Shown piece after piece: positions 55,965 through 64,000 of a stretch of 64,000 nucleotides of DNA (positions are counted from its first letter, which is position 1; each line of letters starts with the position of its first letter). The stretch lies in NCBI GenBank assembly GCA_945862025.1, contig CAMAWU010000002.1, positions 1 to 64,000 on the forward strand, given 5' to 3'. The notes beneath the pieces are model-generated. The model did not search any database. It saw only the letters and a list, made by a program, of their open reading frames with translations, and was not told the DNA's origin. Source of the stretch: Ferrithrix thermotolerans DSM 19514 (GTDB lineage Bacteria > Actinomycetota > Acidimicrobiia > Acidimicrobiales > Ilumatobacteraceae). The translations under genes were made by a program, and so were the position numbers.

Positions 55965-56726
55965 TTAAGCGCCGATAAATCTGGCGCTCGTTAGAAAGCC
56001 GGTGTGAGCAACCATTCTGTGGTCTGGTCTAACTGATGCGCCTTCGATGTGCCAAGTGCGATGCAGAACTTCGAGGGTTCTCAAGTCAAGCCAATCCTGC
56101 CCCATCGCTTCTCGAGTTTGTACCGCTTGAGTAATGCTTGGCGAATATGAGACAACGAGTGCGCCTTTTCGTAATGCAGTCTTGGCGTGTGTGATGACTT
56201 GCCAGGGTTCAGGTAAATCTAAAACCATCCGATCAAATCCAGTTTCTTCGATTCCGAGATAGGCATCACGAATTGAAACGCTGTACCGCGAGAGAACTGC
56301 TTCGCCGAGAAACTCTCGAACATTTGTCTGCGCCCGGTTCGCAAAATCTTCACGAATCTCGTATCCCGTAATTATTGCACCATAGCGGAGCATCGTCATC
56401 GAAAGTGCACCCGAGCCGAGACCTGACTCAAAAACTTTGACTCCCGGCGAAATATCAGCCATCATGCAGATTGGTGCGAGATCTTTTGGATAAATAACCT
56501 GAGCCCCTCGTGGCATTTGAATCACAAAGTCTTCGAGTGTCGGACGAAGCAAGATGTAATAAGCACCTTTCGTTGATTGCACCGAACTACCTTCGGTTGA
56601 ATTAGTTATCAACTCATGGGCGATGAATCCAGCGTGCGTATGAAATTCTCCGTTCGCTTTGAGCGTAAATAGGTAGCGTCGTTTCTTGGCATCGATTAAT
56701 AGCACTTTTTCGCCGAACGCAAACAT
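55965..56726 (-). CDS. trmI: tRNA (adenine-N1-)-methyltransferase TrmI-like
   Basis: VFESGLGSGALSMTMLRYGA; MVLDLPEPWQVI; canonical neighbour of mpa/arc. Confidence 0.9.
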   Translation of the reverse strand: MFAFGEKVLLIDAKKRRYLFTLKANGEFHTHAGFIAHELITNSTEGSSVQSTKGAYYILLRPTLEDFVIQMPRGAQVIYPKDLAPICMMADISPGVKVFESGLGSGALSMTMLRYGAIITGYEIREDFANRAQTNVREFLGEAVLSRYSVSIRDAYLGIEETGFDRMVLDLPEPWQVITHAKTALRKGALVVSYSPSITQAVQTREAMGQDWLDLRTLEVLHRTWHIEGASVRPDHRMVAHTGFLTSARFIGA

Positions 56727-56766
56727 CAGTCATCCCGAAAATCTTGAAAATATATGAATAGATTGC

Positions 56767-56925
56767 TCAACGACTTGATCTAGTCCCAATTGTGATCTTT
56801 TCACCATTTCGCAACTTTCTTCGAACTGGTTCAACTTGTTTTTGTTTGAGCACTCGGCGGAGTATTCGAAAAACAAAGTACCAAAAACTCAATGACGCAT
56901 AGCGGTTGATGAGTCGACGAAACAT
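56767..56925 (-). CDS. 52-aa basic small ORF, below the ORF-track cutoff
   Basis: MFRRLINRYASLSFWYFVFRILRRVLKQKQVEPVRRKLRNGEKITIGTRSSR; ATG lies 2 nt beyond the upstream gene's stop codon. Confidence 0.5.
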   Translation of the reverse strand: MFRRLINRYASLSFWYFVFRILRRVLKQKQVEPVRRKLRNGEKITIGTRSSR

Positions 56926-56927
56926 AT

Positions 56928-57146
56928 TTAGTTCCCCTTACTGCTGAAAATCTCAATCACACTTCGGTTCTTTTTTCCGCTTCGGCGCCCAACAAGAAAC
57001 GCGCCCAACAAAGCAACTATCGCACTGGTGATTTTGATCATTCGAATTTGCTCTGATCTATCTGCGATTAGACCTTGGATATCGTCCTGAAATGAATTCA
57101 GTTTGGTCTCTAGCTCTTCTCGAGTGACTTTGTTTTGGGTCAGCAT
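56928..57146 (-). CDS. Small membrane protein (YqjD/DUF883-like topology)
   Basis: Amphipathic N-terminus plus single TM AIVALLGAFLVGRRSGKK. Confidence 0.55.
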   Translation of the reverse strand: MLTQNKVTREELETKLNSFQDDIQGLIADRSEQIRMIKITSAIVALLGAFLVGRRSGKKNRSVIEIFSSKGN

Positions 57147-57149
57147 TAG

Positions 57150-57464
57150 TTATTTTTCAAGAGTGCCGCGTTTAATTCGCGACAGCGTAAATTTGCCGAT
57201 AACTATGCAAACAATAATTGTGATTAGATAAGTTGTCCACGACCACGTGTTGCTTGTGCCAAGTGGAGTGGTTTGGATTAGTCGCAGTACTCCTAATACG
57301 CCAATGACAAGTCCGATGCTCATCAAGATTGCTCCGGCGATGCCGAAACCGAGCCAACGACCAGCCCCACGAATCGGATCAATTGTCTGTTGCTTGGCAT
57401 ATGTGACGACTAGTTCGTAGAGTTCTGTGAACTTTACTTTTTCAGCGTCGAAGTGTTCAGCCAC
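57150..57464 (-). CDS. Small membrane protein, putative actinobacterial holin-superfamily-like
   Basis: Two TM helices; GTG start with TAGAAT 6 nt upstream. Confidence 0.55.
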   Translation of the reverse strand: MAEHFDAEKVKFTELYELVVTYAKQQTIDPIRGAGRWLGFGIAGAILMSIGLVIGVLGVLRLIQTTPLGTSNTWSWTTYLITIIVCIVIGKFTLSRIKRGTLEK

Positions 57465-57520
57465 CCTTTTATTCTATTAGTGGTATCGAGCGCTCTTTGT
57501 TCGTAATCGAACTGCAATAT

Positions 57521-58975
57521 CTATCTATTTAATGGAACGACTCGAGTGATTTCAATGGTGTCTGCCCCAGATGACAATGCCTCTGCTAGCGAGTTCCAAA
57601 ACGGAAGATAAATCTCCGTGGTCGAAACACCAACGCCGTTGAGGAGAAGCGAAAACACACTCGCGTGCTCGTTTGTGAATGGGTAAACACCGGAAAGTGT
57701 TTTTACGCCGGTTAATGTTCCAGTTTTTCCGCGCAAAATATTTGCTGCCGGGCTGAAGACAAATGATTCGCGCAATGTTCCTGTTGAACCTGCAATTGCC
57801 ATCCCATTTACCAATTCGCTTTGTTGCCCTGCGCGTTGCAATAAACTGGTGATCAAACCGCACGTCAATTTAGTGGATCTATCCAAACCAGAACCGTCAG
57901 CAAGCGCGATTCCTTCGGTTGGTAAACCCCATTCAATAATTTTTTCTGCGATCACTTGCAAACCGTCGATTCTGGTTGCAGCACCGTGGCTCACCCGTCC
58001 GATTTCTTTGAGAAGTAGTTCGGCAGTGTTGTTATCGCTATTAGTTAGCATCTCGTTCACAACATCGCGCAACGGTGCGGATTCAATTGACGCAATTAGT
58101 GGCGTCTCTGGTTTTGGAGAACCGATATCAGGTGCATCGCGTACTGCGATACCCGCAGTTTTGAGAAGGCGGGTAAATTCTGTCGCGGCAGATAATGCAG
58201 GGTTAACCAACTTGACAGGCGATTCAAAAGCAGTTGCATCATTAACCATTAGTGCACCCAGTGGGCCTGCCTCGGTACCTCTAATTCCATCTCCCCATGT
58301 TGGTGAATATCGTTCGCGATCAAATAATGATTCGTCACCGATTACAGCACCATCAATTGATTTGACTCCAGCTGCAATTAGTGCATCAACTAGATCCTCG
58401 ATGTAAGTCGGATGCATGGTTGGATATTTTTCAGTACTCGGATATTCACGCGTTGACAACAATGGATCTCCGGAACCAACTAGCCAAAGATCACCATTAA
58501 CTTTTGAGTTGGCAGCATCACCAAAAAGTTTCGTTGAAAAAGTTTTGTCACTGCCGAGGACTTCAAGCGCAGTTGCGGCGGTTAGTAGTTTCATATTGCT
58601 TCCAGGGATGAGTGACATCGAGGACTGAAATTGAAAAACTAATTCGCCGTCTGTTTTGACCTCTAAACATGATTCAGGAGGAAGGGTCGCTGCCAACGGT
58701 TTCAGTTTTCCGGCGACACGTACTTTGAGTGTCAGGTCAATCAAGGTTTGTGGCACTCGACGCGCAGACAAGATCGGTGTTATTGGTGGTGTATCTAAAT
58801 CAGCGAAATCTTTCAGCGCATTTATTTTATTACTAGCCTGTGTTGCGAATTGAACCATCAAAAGCATTGGAGCAGTTCCAGCCAATGTGATTGATAAAAG
58901 AATTCCAACCATTCGGTTGGTCTGAGTACGACTAGCAAAATTGTTGAATCGTCGGACTAATTTCGATTTTCTCAT
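57521..58975 (-). CDS. dacB: D-alanyl-D-alanine carboxypeptidase/endopeptidase (PBP4 family)
   Basis: LIPGSNMKLLTAATALEVLG (SxxK), SDNNTAELLLKEIG (SxN), LRGKTGTLTGV (KTG); start refined to ATG 58975. Confidence 0.92.
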   Translation of the reverse strand: MRKSKLVRRFNNFASRTQTNRMVGILLSITLAGTAPMLLMVQFATQASNKINALKDFADLDTPPITPILSARRVPQTLIDLTLKVRVAGKLKPLAATLPPESCLEVKTDGELVFQFQSSMSLIPGSNMKLLTAATALEVLGSDKTFSTKLFGDAANSKVNGDLWLVGSGDPLLSTREYPSTEKYPTMHPTYIEDLVDALIAAGVKSIDGAVIGDESLFDRERYSPTWGDGIRGTEAGPLGALMVNDATAFESPVKLVNPALSAATEFTRLLKTAGIAVRDAPDIGSPKPETPLIASIESAPLRDVVNEMLTNSDNNTAELLLKEIGRVSHGAATRIDGLQVIAEKIIEWGLPTEGIALADGSGLDRSTKLTCGLITSLLQRAGQQSELVNGMAIAGSTGTLRESFVFSPAANILRGKTGTLTGVKTLSGVYPFTNEHASVFSLLLNGVGVSTTEIYLPFWNSLAEALSSGADTIEITRVVPLNR

Positions 58976-61170
58976 CTTGCAATTCCTCGCCAGTTCGCAT
59001 ATTGGTAAGCAAGTCCCAGTGCCTTGGCTGCGCGTTGACCATTGGCGTAGCAAAGTTTGCCTGATAGACGAACCTGTTTAACGCCAGGATTCTCAACATC
59101 CGCAACCCCAAGTTCTGTTGCGACGAGTATTGGTTTACCGGTTGTTAATGAGAGATCGGCGGCAGCCTGGGCGAACCTTTCGTCTTGGCGTTGGTGATAC
59201 GTGACAATTCTTTCTAATCCGAAATCGGGATAAAAAGATCCTTGTTGCATTAGGCGCGCTTGATTTGATTGAATGCCGAGACCTAAAAAAATAATTGCGT
59301 CAACTGCGGGATGCTCGGCTATCAGTCGCATGACTTCAGGAATCGTGTCTCGAGTTTCACCACCTGCACAATCAACTGGGTTGTTGTGGCTCCATCTGTC
59401 TGGCAACAATGCCGAGATGCTGGTGATCAAATCATCGGGTAACTGAATCAAGTTGAGTTTTTGTTGTTTCGAGATGACATCTGAAGTCACAACTCCCCAA
59501 CCACCGACTGTGGTGAGTACCACAACATTTGGTCCCTTGGGTAGAGGCTGAGTTGCAAAGGTTGCGGCAATATCAAATGCCTCTTCGGCATTTGAAACTC
59601 GTGTCACTCCGTTGCTTCGACACACGCCTTCAAAAACTCGGTCGTCGCTTGCCAAAGCACCGGTGTGACTCGCTGCTGCCAACGCACCGCTACTCGTTGA
59701 TCCCCCTTTGACAACCACCAATGGTTTGTGTTTTGAAATGGCCTTAAAACTTGACGCGATAGTGAGCCCGTCTTGAATACCTTCTAGATATACAAGCGCC
59801 ACAGAAGTCTGTTCGTCGCTACTGAAAAAATCTAAAATTTCAGGAATCCCAGTGCACGCAGCATTGCCTGCTGAGATTGCTCGAGCGATACCGACGCCTG
59901 TGAAGCGCGAATAGTTCATAAAACTTGAAACAAAATTACCGCTTTGGCTGGCAACCGAAATTGAACCGCGCGGCGGATAGGGTCCGACGATTTGAGCACA
60001 GAGGTTTGCCGGTGTGCTGACTAGACCTTGGCCGTTTGGTCCGATTAATAAAATATTTAAGTCACGAGCAGTTTGCTTAAGTTCTTGTTGAGCTTTGAGT
60101 CCCGAATCACCTGCTTCGCCATAACCGGCCGAAGTGATATACACCGCACGAATATTTTTTCTTGCGCATGCCTCAAGGATCGCAATGTTGGTTGATGCTG
60201 GAGTACACACGAAGGCTAAATCAACCTTGTCATCAGGTAGTTCGTCGATCGCTGCTACAGATTTTACTCCGAGAACTTCTGCGCGCTCTAAATGAGTCGC
60301 GAAAACATCACCGTTGTATCCGCAAGATAATAAATTATGCAGAGATACAAAACCAAATTTGCCGGGGTGAGTTGACGCTCCGACAACCACAACGCCGCGC
60401 GGATTAAATAACGCATCAAATGATTCAGGATTAGCAGGAGTAGTCGGTGATTCGTTGAGTTTCGACGCTGGCTTGAGACTTTGAACTGGCGATTCTTGGG
60501 TGTTCATCACTATTAGTGCATCTACAGCAACAATCGACCCATCATTGCGAATAAGAATCGGGTTGATGTCAATCGATGAAATCGCAGGCTCACTTTCTGC
60601 GGTATTTGACAGAGCAACTAATAGATTCGCGAGTTGTTCGCGTGAAACTGCAGCCTCGCCGCGAAACTTTTCGAAGATTGCTTGCTGTCGTAACCGAGAT
60701 TGCAAGTCAATAGCGTCTGCATATTGCAACGGCACAGGTGCAAATGCGACATCGCTAATTATCTCGGCGTAGATTCCACCGAGACCGAGCATCACAAAGA
60801 GACCGAACTGAGGGTCACGATGAATGCCTGCGATGAACTCGCGTTTGCCAGACTCCATGCGAGCAACAACAAGTGAAACTTCACCGTCTTGCGGTGTCGC
60901 CTTAGCCAACAAATCTTCGGCAGCTTGGTGCAAATCAGTGCTGTTCGTTATTCCGAGACGGACAAGTCCACGCTCAGTTTTATGTGCGATTAAATCGCCA
61001 CACAATTTGACTACAACTGGGTAACCAATCTGATCAGCCGCTTCAACACACCGAACCAACGGTTGATTGTCACAGTTGATCTCGATCTCCTGAGCAAACA
61101 CAATGCCGAACTGACTGAGAATCGCTTTGGATCGTGTCTCAGAAAGTGTTGCTTGACCCGAAATATTCAC
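58972..61170 (-). CDS. NDP-forming acyl-CoA synthetase family (ATP-grasp first, CoA-binding second)
   Basis: ATP-grasp N-terminus (GYPVVVKLCGDLIAHKTERGLVRLG), CoA-binding FNPRGVVVVGASTHPGKFG, GPNGQGLV. Confidence 0.85.
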   Translation of the reverse strand: MNISGQATLSETRSKAILSQFGIVFAQEIEINCDNQPLVRCVEAADQIGYPVVVKLCGDLIAHKTERGLVRLGITNSTDLHQAAEDLLAKATPQDGEVSLVVARMESGKREFIAGIHRDPQFGLFVMLGLGGIYAEIISDVAFAPVPLQYADAIDLQSRLRQQAIFEKFRGEAAVSREQLANLLVALSNTAESEPAISSIDINPILIRNDGSIVAVDALIVMNTQESPVQSLKPASKLNESPTTPANPESFDALFNPRGVVVVGASTHPGKFGFVSLHNLLSCGYNGDVFATHLERAEVLGVKSVAAIDELPDDKVDLAFVCTPASTNIAILEACARKNIRAVYITSAGYGEAGDSGLKAQQELKQTARDLNILLIGPNGQGLVSTPANLCAQIVGPYPPRGSISVASQSGNFVSSFMNYSRFTGVGIARAISAGNAACTGIPEILDFFSSDEQTSVALVYLEGIQDGLTIASSFKAISKHKPLVVVKGGSTSSGALAAASHTGALASDDRVFEGVCRSNGVTRVSNAEEAFDIAATFATQPLPKGPNVVVLTTVGGWGVVTSDVISKQQKLNLIQLPDDLITSISALLPDRWSHNNPVDCAGGETRDTIPEVMRLIAEHPAVDAIIFLGLGIQSNQARLMQQGSFYPDFGLERIVTYHQRQDERFAQAAADLSLTTGKPILVATELGVADVENPGVKQVRLSGKLCYANGQRAAKALGLAYQYANWRGIAR

Positions 61171-61176
61171 ATCGTC

Positions 61177-61186
61177 AGAGTAGTGT
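61177..61186. promoter_or_regulatory. Putative overlapping symmetric divergent -10 (AGAGTAGTGT)
   Basis: - TACTCT 6 nt before GTG 61170; + TAGTGT 7 nt before ATG 61194; the two share the central TA. Confidence 0.6.
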
Positions 61187-61193
61187 GGGGCGC

Positions 61194-61955
61194 ATGCTTG
61201 ATGTTGCCAAAATAATGTTTCTGGCGGTGGCTATTGGCTTCACAGTTACAACATTGGCGAATCTTGGGACCACGGTTTATATGCATCGAGCACTTGCGCA
61301 TAAAGCTTTAACACTGCATCCGCTAGCAACTTTTATCGCACGAGTGACTATTTGGTTGTCTACAGGTATTCGCCCGCGTCAGTGGGTGGCTGTCCATCGA
61401 AAACATCACGCGTTTACCGACCAAGAAGGTGACCCGCACTCACCTGTTCTGCTTGGATGGAAAAATGTTCAGATGCGCAATGTGGCGCTGTATCGCAAAT
61501 CTGCAAATGATCCACAAACTGTCGACCGATACGCGAAAGATTTACCACAAACTCGCCTAGATCGTTTTCTATTTGATCGTGCTCTGCTGGGTCTCGGCCT
61601 TGGAATTGCGTTGTTGGTTTTTGTCTTCGGTCCATTGATCGGGTTGCTTGCTGCGTTCGTGCACTTGAACGCATATCTTGCAGGCAGTGCCGCAGTAAAC
61701 GCAATCGCTCATCACTTTGGTCGAAAACCGTACGCCAATGGGGCTGGAAACTTGCAGTGGTTGGCACTCTTGACCGCCGGTGAAGGTTTGCACAATAATC
61801 ATCACGCCGCACCAACTTCGGCCAGACTTTCGCACCGCTGGTATGAATTAGATCCCGGTTGGTGGTTGATAAAAGGACTCAGCGTCGTCAGGTTGGCGAA
61901 AGTTCGACTAGCTACAGTTCGGCTAAAACCTTCGGCTCATCGCATCGGCGCCTAG
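61194..61955 (+). CDS. Fatty acid (acyl-CoA) desaturase
   Basis: Histidine boxes HRALAH, HRKHH, EGLHNNHH; start refined to ATG 61194. Confidence 0.9.
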   Translation: MLDVAKIMFLAVAIGFTVTTLANLGTTVYMHRALAHKALTLHPLATFIARVTIWLSTGIRPRQWVAVHRKHHAFTDQEGDPHSPVLLGWKNVQMRNVALYRKSANDPQTVDRYAKDLPQTRLDRFLFDRALLGLGLGIALLVFVFGPLIGLLAAFVHLNAYLAGSAAVNAIAHHFGRKPYANGAGNLQWLALLTAGEGLHNNHHAAPTSARLSHRWYELDPGWWLIKGLSVVRLAKVRLATVRLKPSAHRIGA

Positions 61956-61971
61956 CGATTTAGTATTTTGA

Positions 61972-62415
61972 ATGCAAATAATTTCTGCATTATTCGTTGA
62001 GAACTTTGCTCTTCGTCAAGCACCAGGTCCAAGTACCAGAATAGATTTAACGGGAGCATTTTTTTCGATTGTTGCGCCGACGCCAGTGCCGACAACGATT
62101 GATCCTCATTTAGTCGTCTTAATTTATTGCGCCCCAAATGAGCCTGGCAACTCACTACTTGAAGTGATTTTTCGTGAAGGTTCTGGACCAGATGATCAAC
62201 AACTGGCAAGAAATGTAAGTCCGTTTACGGTTGAGCCTGGAAAATTCACTTATCGACTGGTGCGCGGCGAATTGCTTTTAAATAGTTATACGCAAATATT
62301 TGCTCATTGTCGAATTGGGACTGGTCCATGGCATCTCGTTCCATTGACGTTGCTTGAACCTGTGGCGGCTGATTCTTCTGCTAGTACTGCTACGAACTCA
62401 GAGAATTCTGAATAA
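61972..62415 (+). CDS. Hypothetical protein
   Basis: Intact 147-aa ORF with TAGTAT 5 nt upstream of ATG. Confidence 0.5.
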   Translation: MQIISALFVENFALRQAPGPSTRIDLTGAFFSIVAPTPVPTTIDPHLVVLIYCAPNEPGNSLLEVIFREGSGPDDQQLARNVSPFTVEPGKFTYRLVRGELLLNSYTQIFAHCRIGTGPWHLVPLTLLEPVAADSSASTATNSENSE

Positions 62416-62434
62416 TGCAACTACATTTGTTGCA

Positions 62435-64000
62435 ATGAGTTTTCGTCTAACAGATCAACAGGACAGTGCTGCTGTCTCAATTATCCGCGGTTTGGCGATG
62501 GACGCTCCACTAGCCGCCAAGAGTGGACACCAAGGCACAGCAATGGCTCTTGCGCCACTCGGACATGTTTTATTTAGTCGGATTATGCGCCATAGTCCGA
62601 AGAATCCAAATTGGAGAAATCGAGACCGATTTATTCTCAGTAACGGTCACGCTTCGATTTTGCAATATGCATTGTTGTTTCTAAATGGTTACGGTCTTGA
62701 AATTAGTGATCTAAAAAGTTTCAGACAGTTCGAATCGGCGACGCCAGGCCATCCTGAAGTTGGTCATACTGCTGGCGTGGAAGTTACAACTGGTCCACTT
62801 GGACAAGGTTTTGCTAACGCAGTTGGTATGGCAATCGCCGAGCGCAATCTTCGTGCGCGGTTTGGTGCAATTGCTAGTGACCATCATATTTTTGTTGTCG
62901 CTGGTGATGGCTGTTTAATGGAGGGAGTCAGCCACGAAGCCGCTTCTTTGGCTGGACATTTAAAACTCGACCGCCTGATTTGTATTTTTGATGACAATGC
63001 AATCACGATTGATGGATCAACTTCTCTCTCGTGCTCGGATGATGTTGCGAAACGATTCTCGAGTTATGGATGGAATGTAATGCAACTGGGCGAAATAGCC
63101 GATGACATGGACGCCCTTGAAGATGCATTGATTACGGCCCGATCGAATCTCGGTGCACCGACCTTGTGTATTTTGAAGTCTCACATTGGTTCGCCGTCGC
63201 CTGATTTCACAGATAGCCATGAAGCGCATGGCAATCCGTTCAACGCAAGTCATGTCTCTGCGACGAAAAAAATAATGCAGATTCCTGACGAGTCGTTTTG
63301 GGCCCCACAAGAAATTGTTGACGCTATTCGTGAGAACGCAGCGACTCGCGGTGCAGAGTTGGTTTCAAGTTACGACACCGACATTGCATCAATGAGCGAG
63401 AGTTATTTATGGGACGCAGCCTGGAACACGCCGAATTCGTCCTCGTTTAGTTCGCTACTACCAAGTTATGACGCGACTGCAAATTTTGCGACGAGACAAA
63501 TTATTCAAAAGGCGCTGGATGCATCTCTGCCGGCATTGCCTGGTTTAATTTCAGGCTCAGCAGATTTAACAGGCAATACTGGGACGAAACTCTCGAAGCA
63601 GATCGCGCAAAGTGCAACTGCACCAGATGGACGCCAAATCTATTTCGGTATTCGTGAACACGCAATGGGCGCGGCGATTGTCGGCATGGCACTGCACGGT
63701 GGAGTTCTGCCAGTTGCAGGCACTTTCTTTGTGTTTGCCGACTATATGCGCCCAGCAATTCGCCTTGCCGCGATTTCTCGTGCGAAATGTATTTTCATTT
63801 TTACTCACGATTCTGTTGGCGTCGGTGAAGATGGACCAACTCACCAACCAGTTGAACAGCTTGCATCATTGCGAGCGATACCAGGTTTGCAAGTAATTCG
63901 TCCAGCAGACCCAAATGAAACGATTGCTGCGTGGTGTGCCGCAGTCGATCACAACGGACCTACTGCTCTAATTCTTTCGCGACAAAATGTGCCGAGTGTT
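62435..64000 (+). CDS. tkt: Transketolase (truncated by window end)
   Basis: My translation from ATG 62435: SGHQGTAMALAPLGHVLF, GHPEVGHTAGVEVTTGPLGQGFANAVGMA, GDGCLMEGVSHEA, FGIREHAMGAAIVGMALHGG. Confidence 0.95.
   Translation, partial: MSFRLTDQQDSAAVSIIRGLAMDAPLAAKSGHQGTAMALAPLGHVLFSRIMRHSPKNPNWRNRDRFILSNGHASILQYALLFLNGYGLEISDLKSFRQFESATPGHPEVGHTAGVEVTTGPLGQGFANAVGMAIAERNLRARFGAIASDHHIFVVAGDGCLMEGVSHEAASLAGHLKLDRLICIFDDNAITIDGSTSLSCSDDVAKRFSSYGWNVMQLGEIADDMDALEDALITARSNLGAPTLCILKSHIGSPSPDFTDSHEAHGNPFNASHVSATKKIMQIPDESFWAPQEIVDAIRENAATRGAELVSSYDTDIASMSESYLWDAAWNTPNSSSFSSLLPSYDATANFATRQIIQKALDASLPALPGLISGSADLTGNTGTKLSKQIAQSATAPDGRQIYFGIREHAMGAAIVGMALHGGVLPVAGTFFVFADYMRPAIRLAAISRAKCIFIFTHDSVGVGEDGPTHQPVEQLASLRAIPGLQVIRPADPNETIAAWCAAVDHNGPTALILSRQNVPSV

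Noticed and set aside
56928-57464. Phage holin/lysis cassette
   Set aside because: Two small membrane proteins with no endolysin; similar small membrane proteins are common in actinobacterial chromosomes

Overview
Dense chromosomal window (about 67 CDS, one tRNA, one tandem riboswitch) from a moderate-GC actinobacterium. Pup-proteasome, WhiB, FtsR/GarA-type genes and SKI2-like helicase argue for Actinobacteria; an Acidimicrobiia-like lineage is a guess. No CRISPR array, transposase, integrase or phage module was seen. Main blocks: an ABC transporter / cytosine-deaminase-like amidohydrolase / LLM flavin oxidoreductase cluster (5.6-11.0 kb); ispH/der; two adjacent collagen-like secreted proteins (20.6-21.9 kb); gcvH-FHA-ftsR-DUF151-merR-gcvT facing gcvP, which is preceded by a tandem glycine riboswitch; a double-domain ThyX-like protein with split catalytic motifs (40.2-41.8 kb); a degenerate diacylglycerol-kinase-like protein (43.1 kb); and a helY-tatC-tatA/B-lepB-pafA-prcA-prcB-pup-dop-ARC-ferredoxin-trmI locus (43.7-56.7 kb). 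The least conventional signal is a recurrent TANNNT-N6/7-(ATG/GTG) arrangement at the starts of 24 genes on both strands. This suggests pervasive leaderless transcription and includes divergent genes that appear to share an overlapping symmetric -10 (ANNNTANNNT). I found no clear evidence of a wholly novel multi-gene system. All product calls come from reading motifs by eye; no database search was run.
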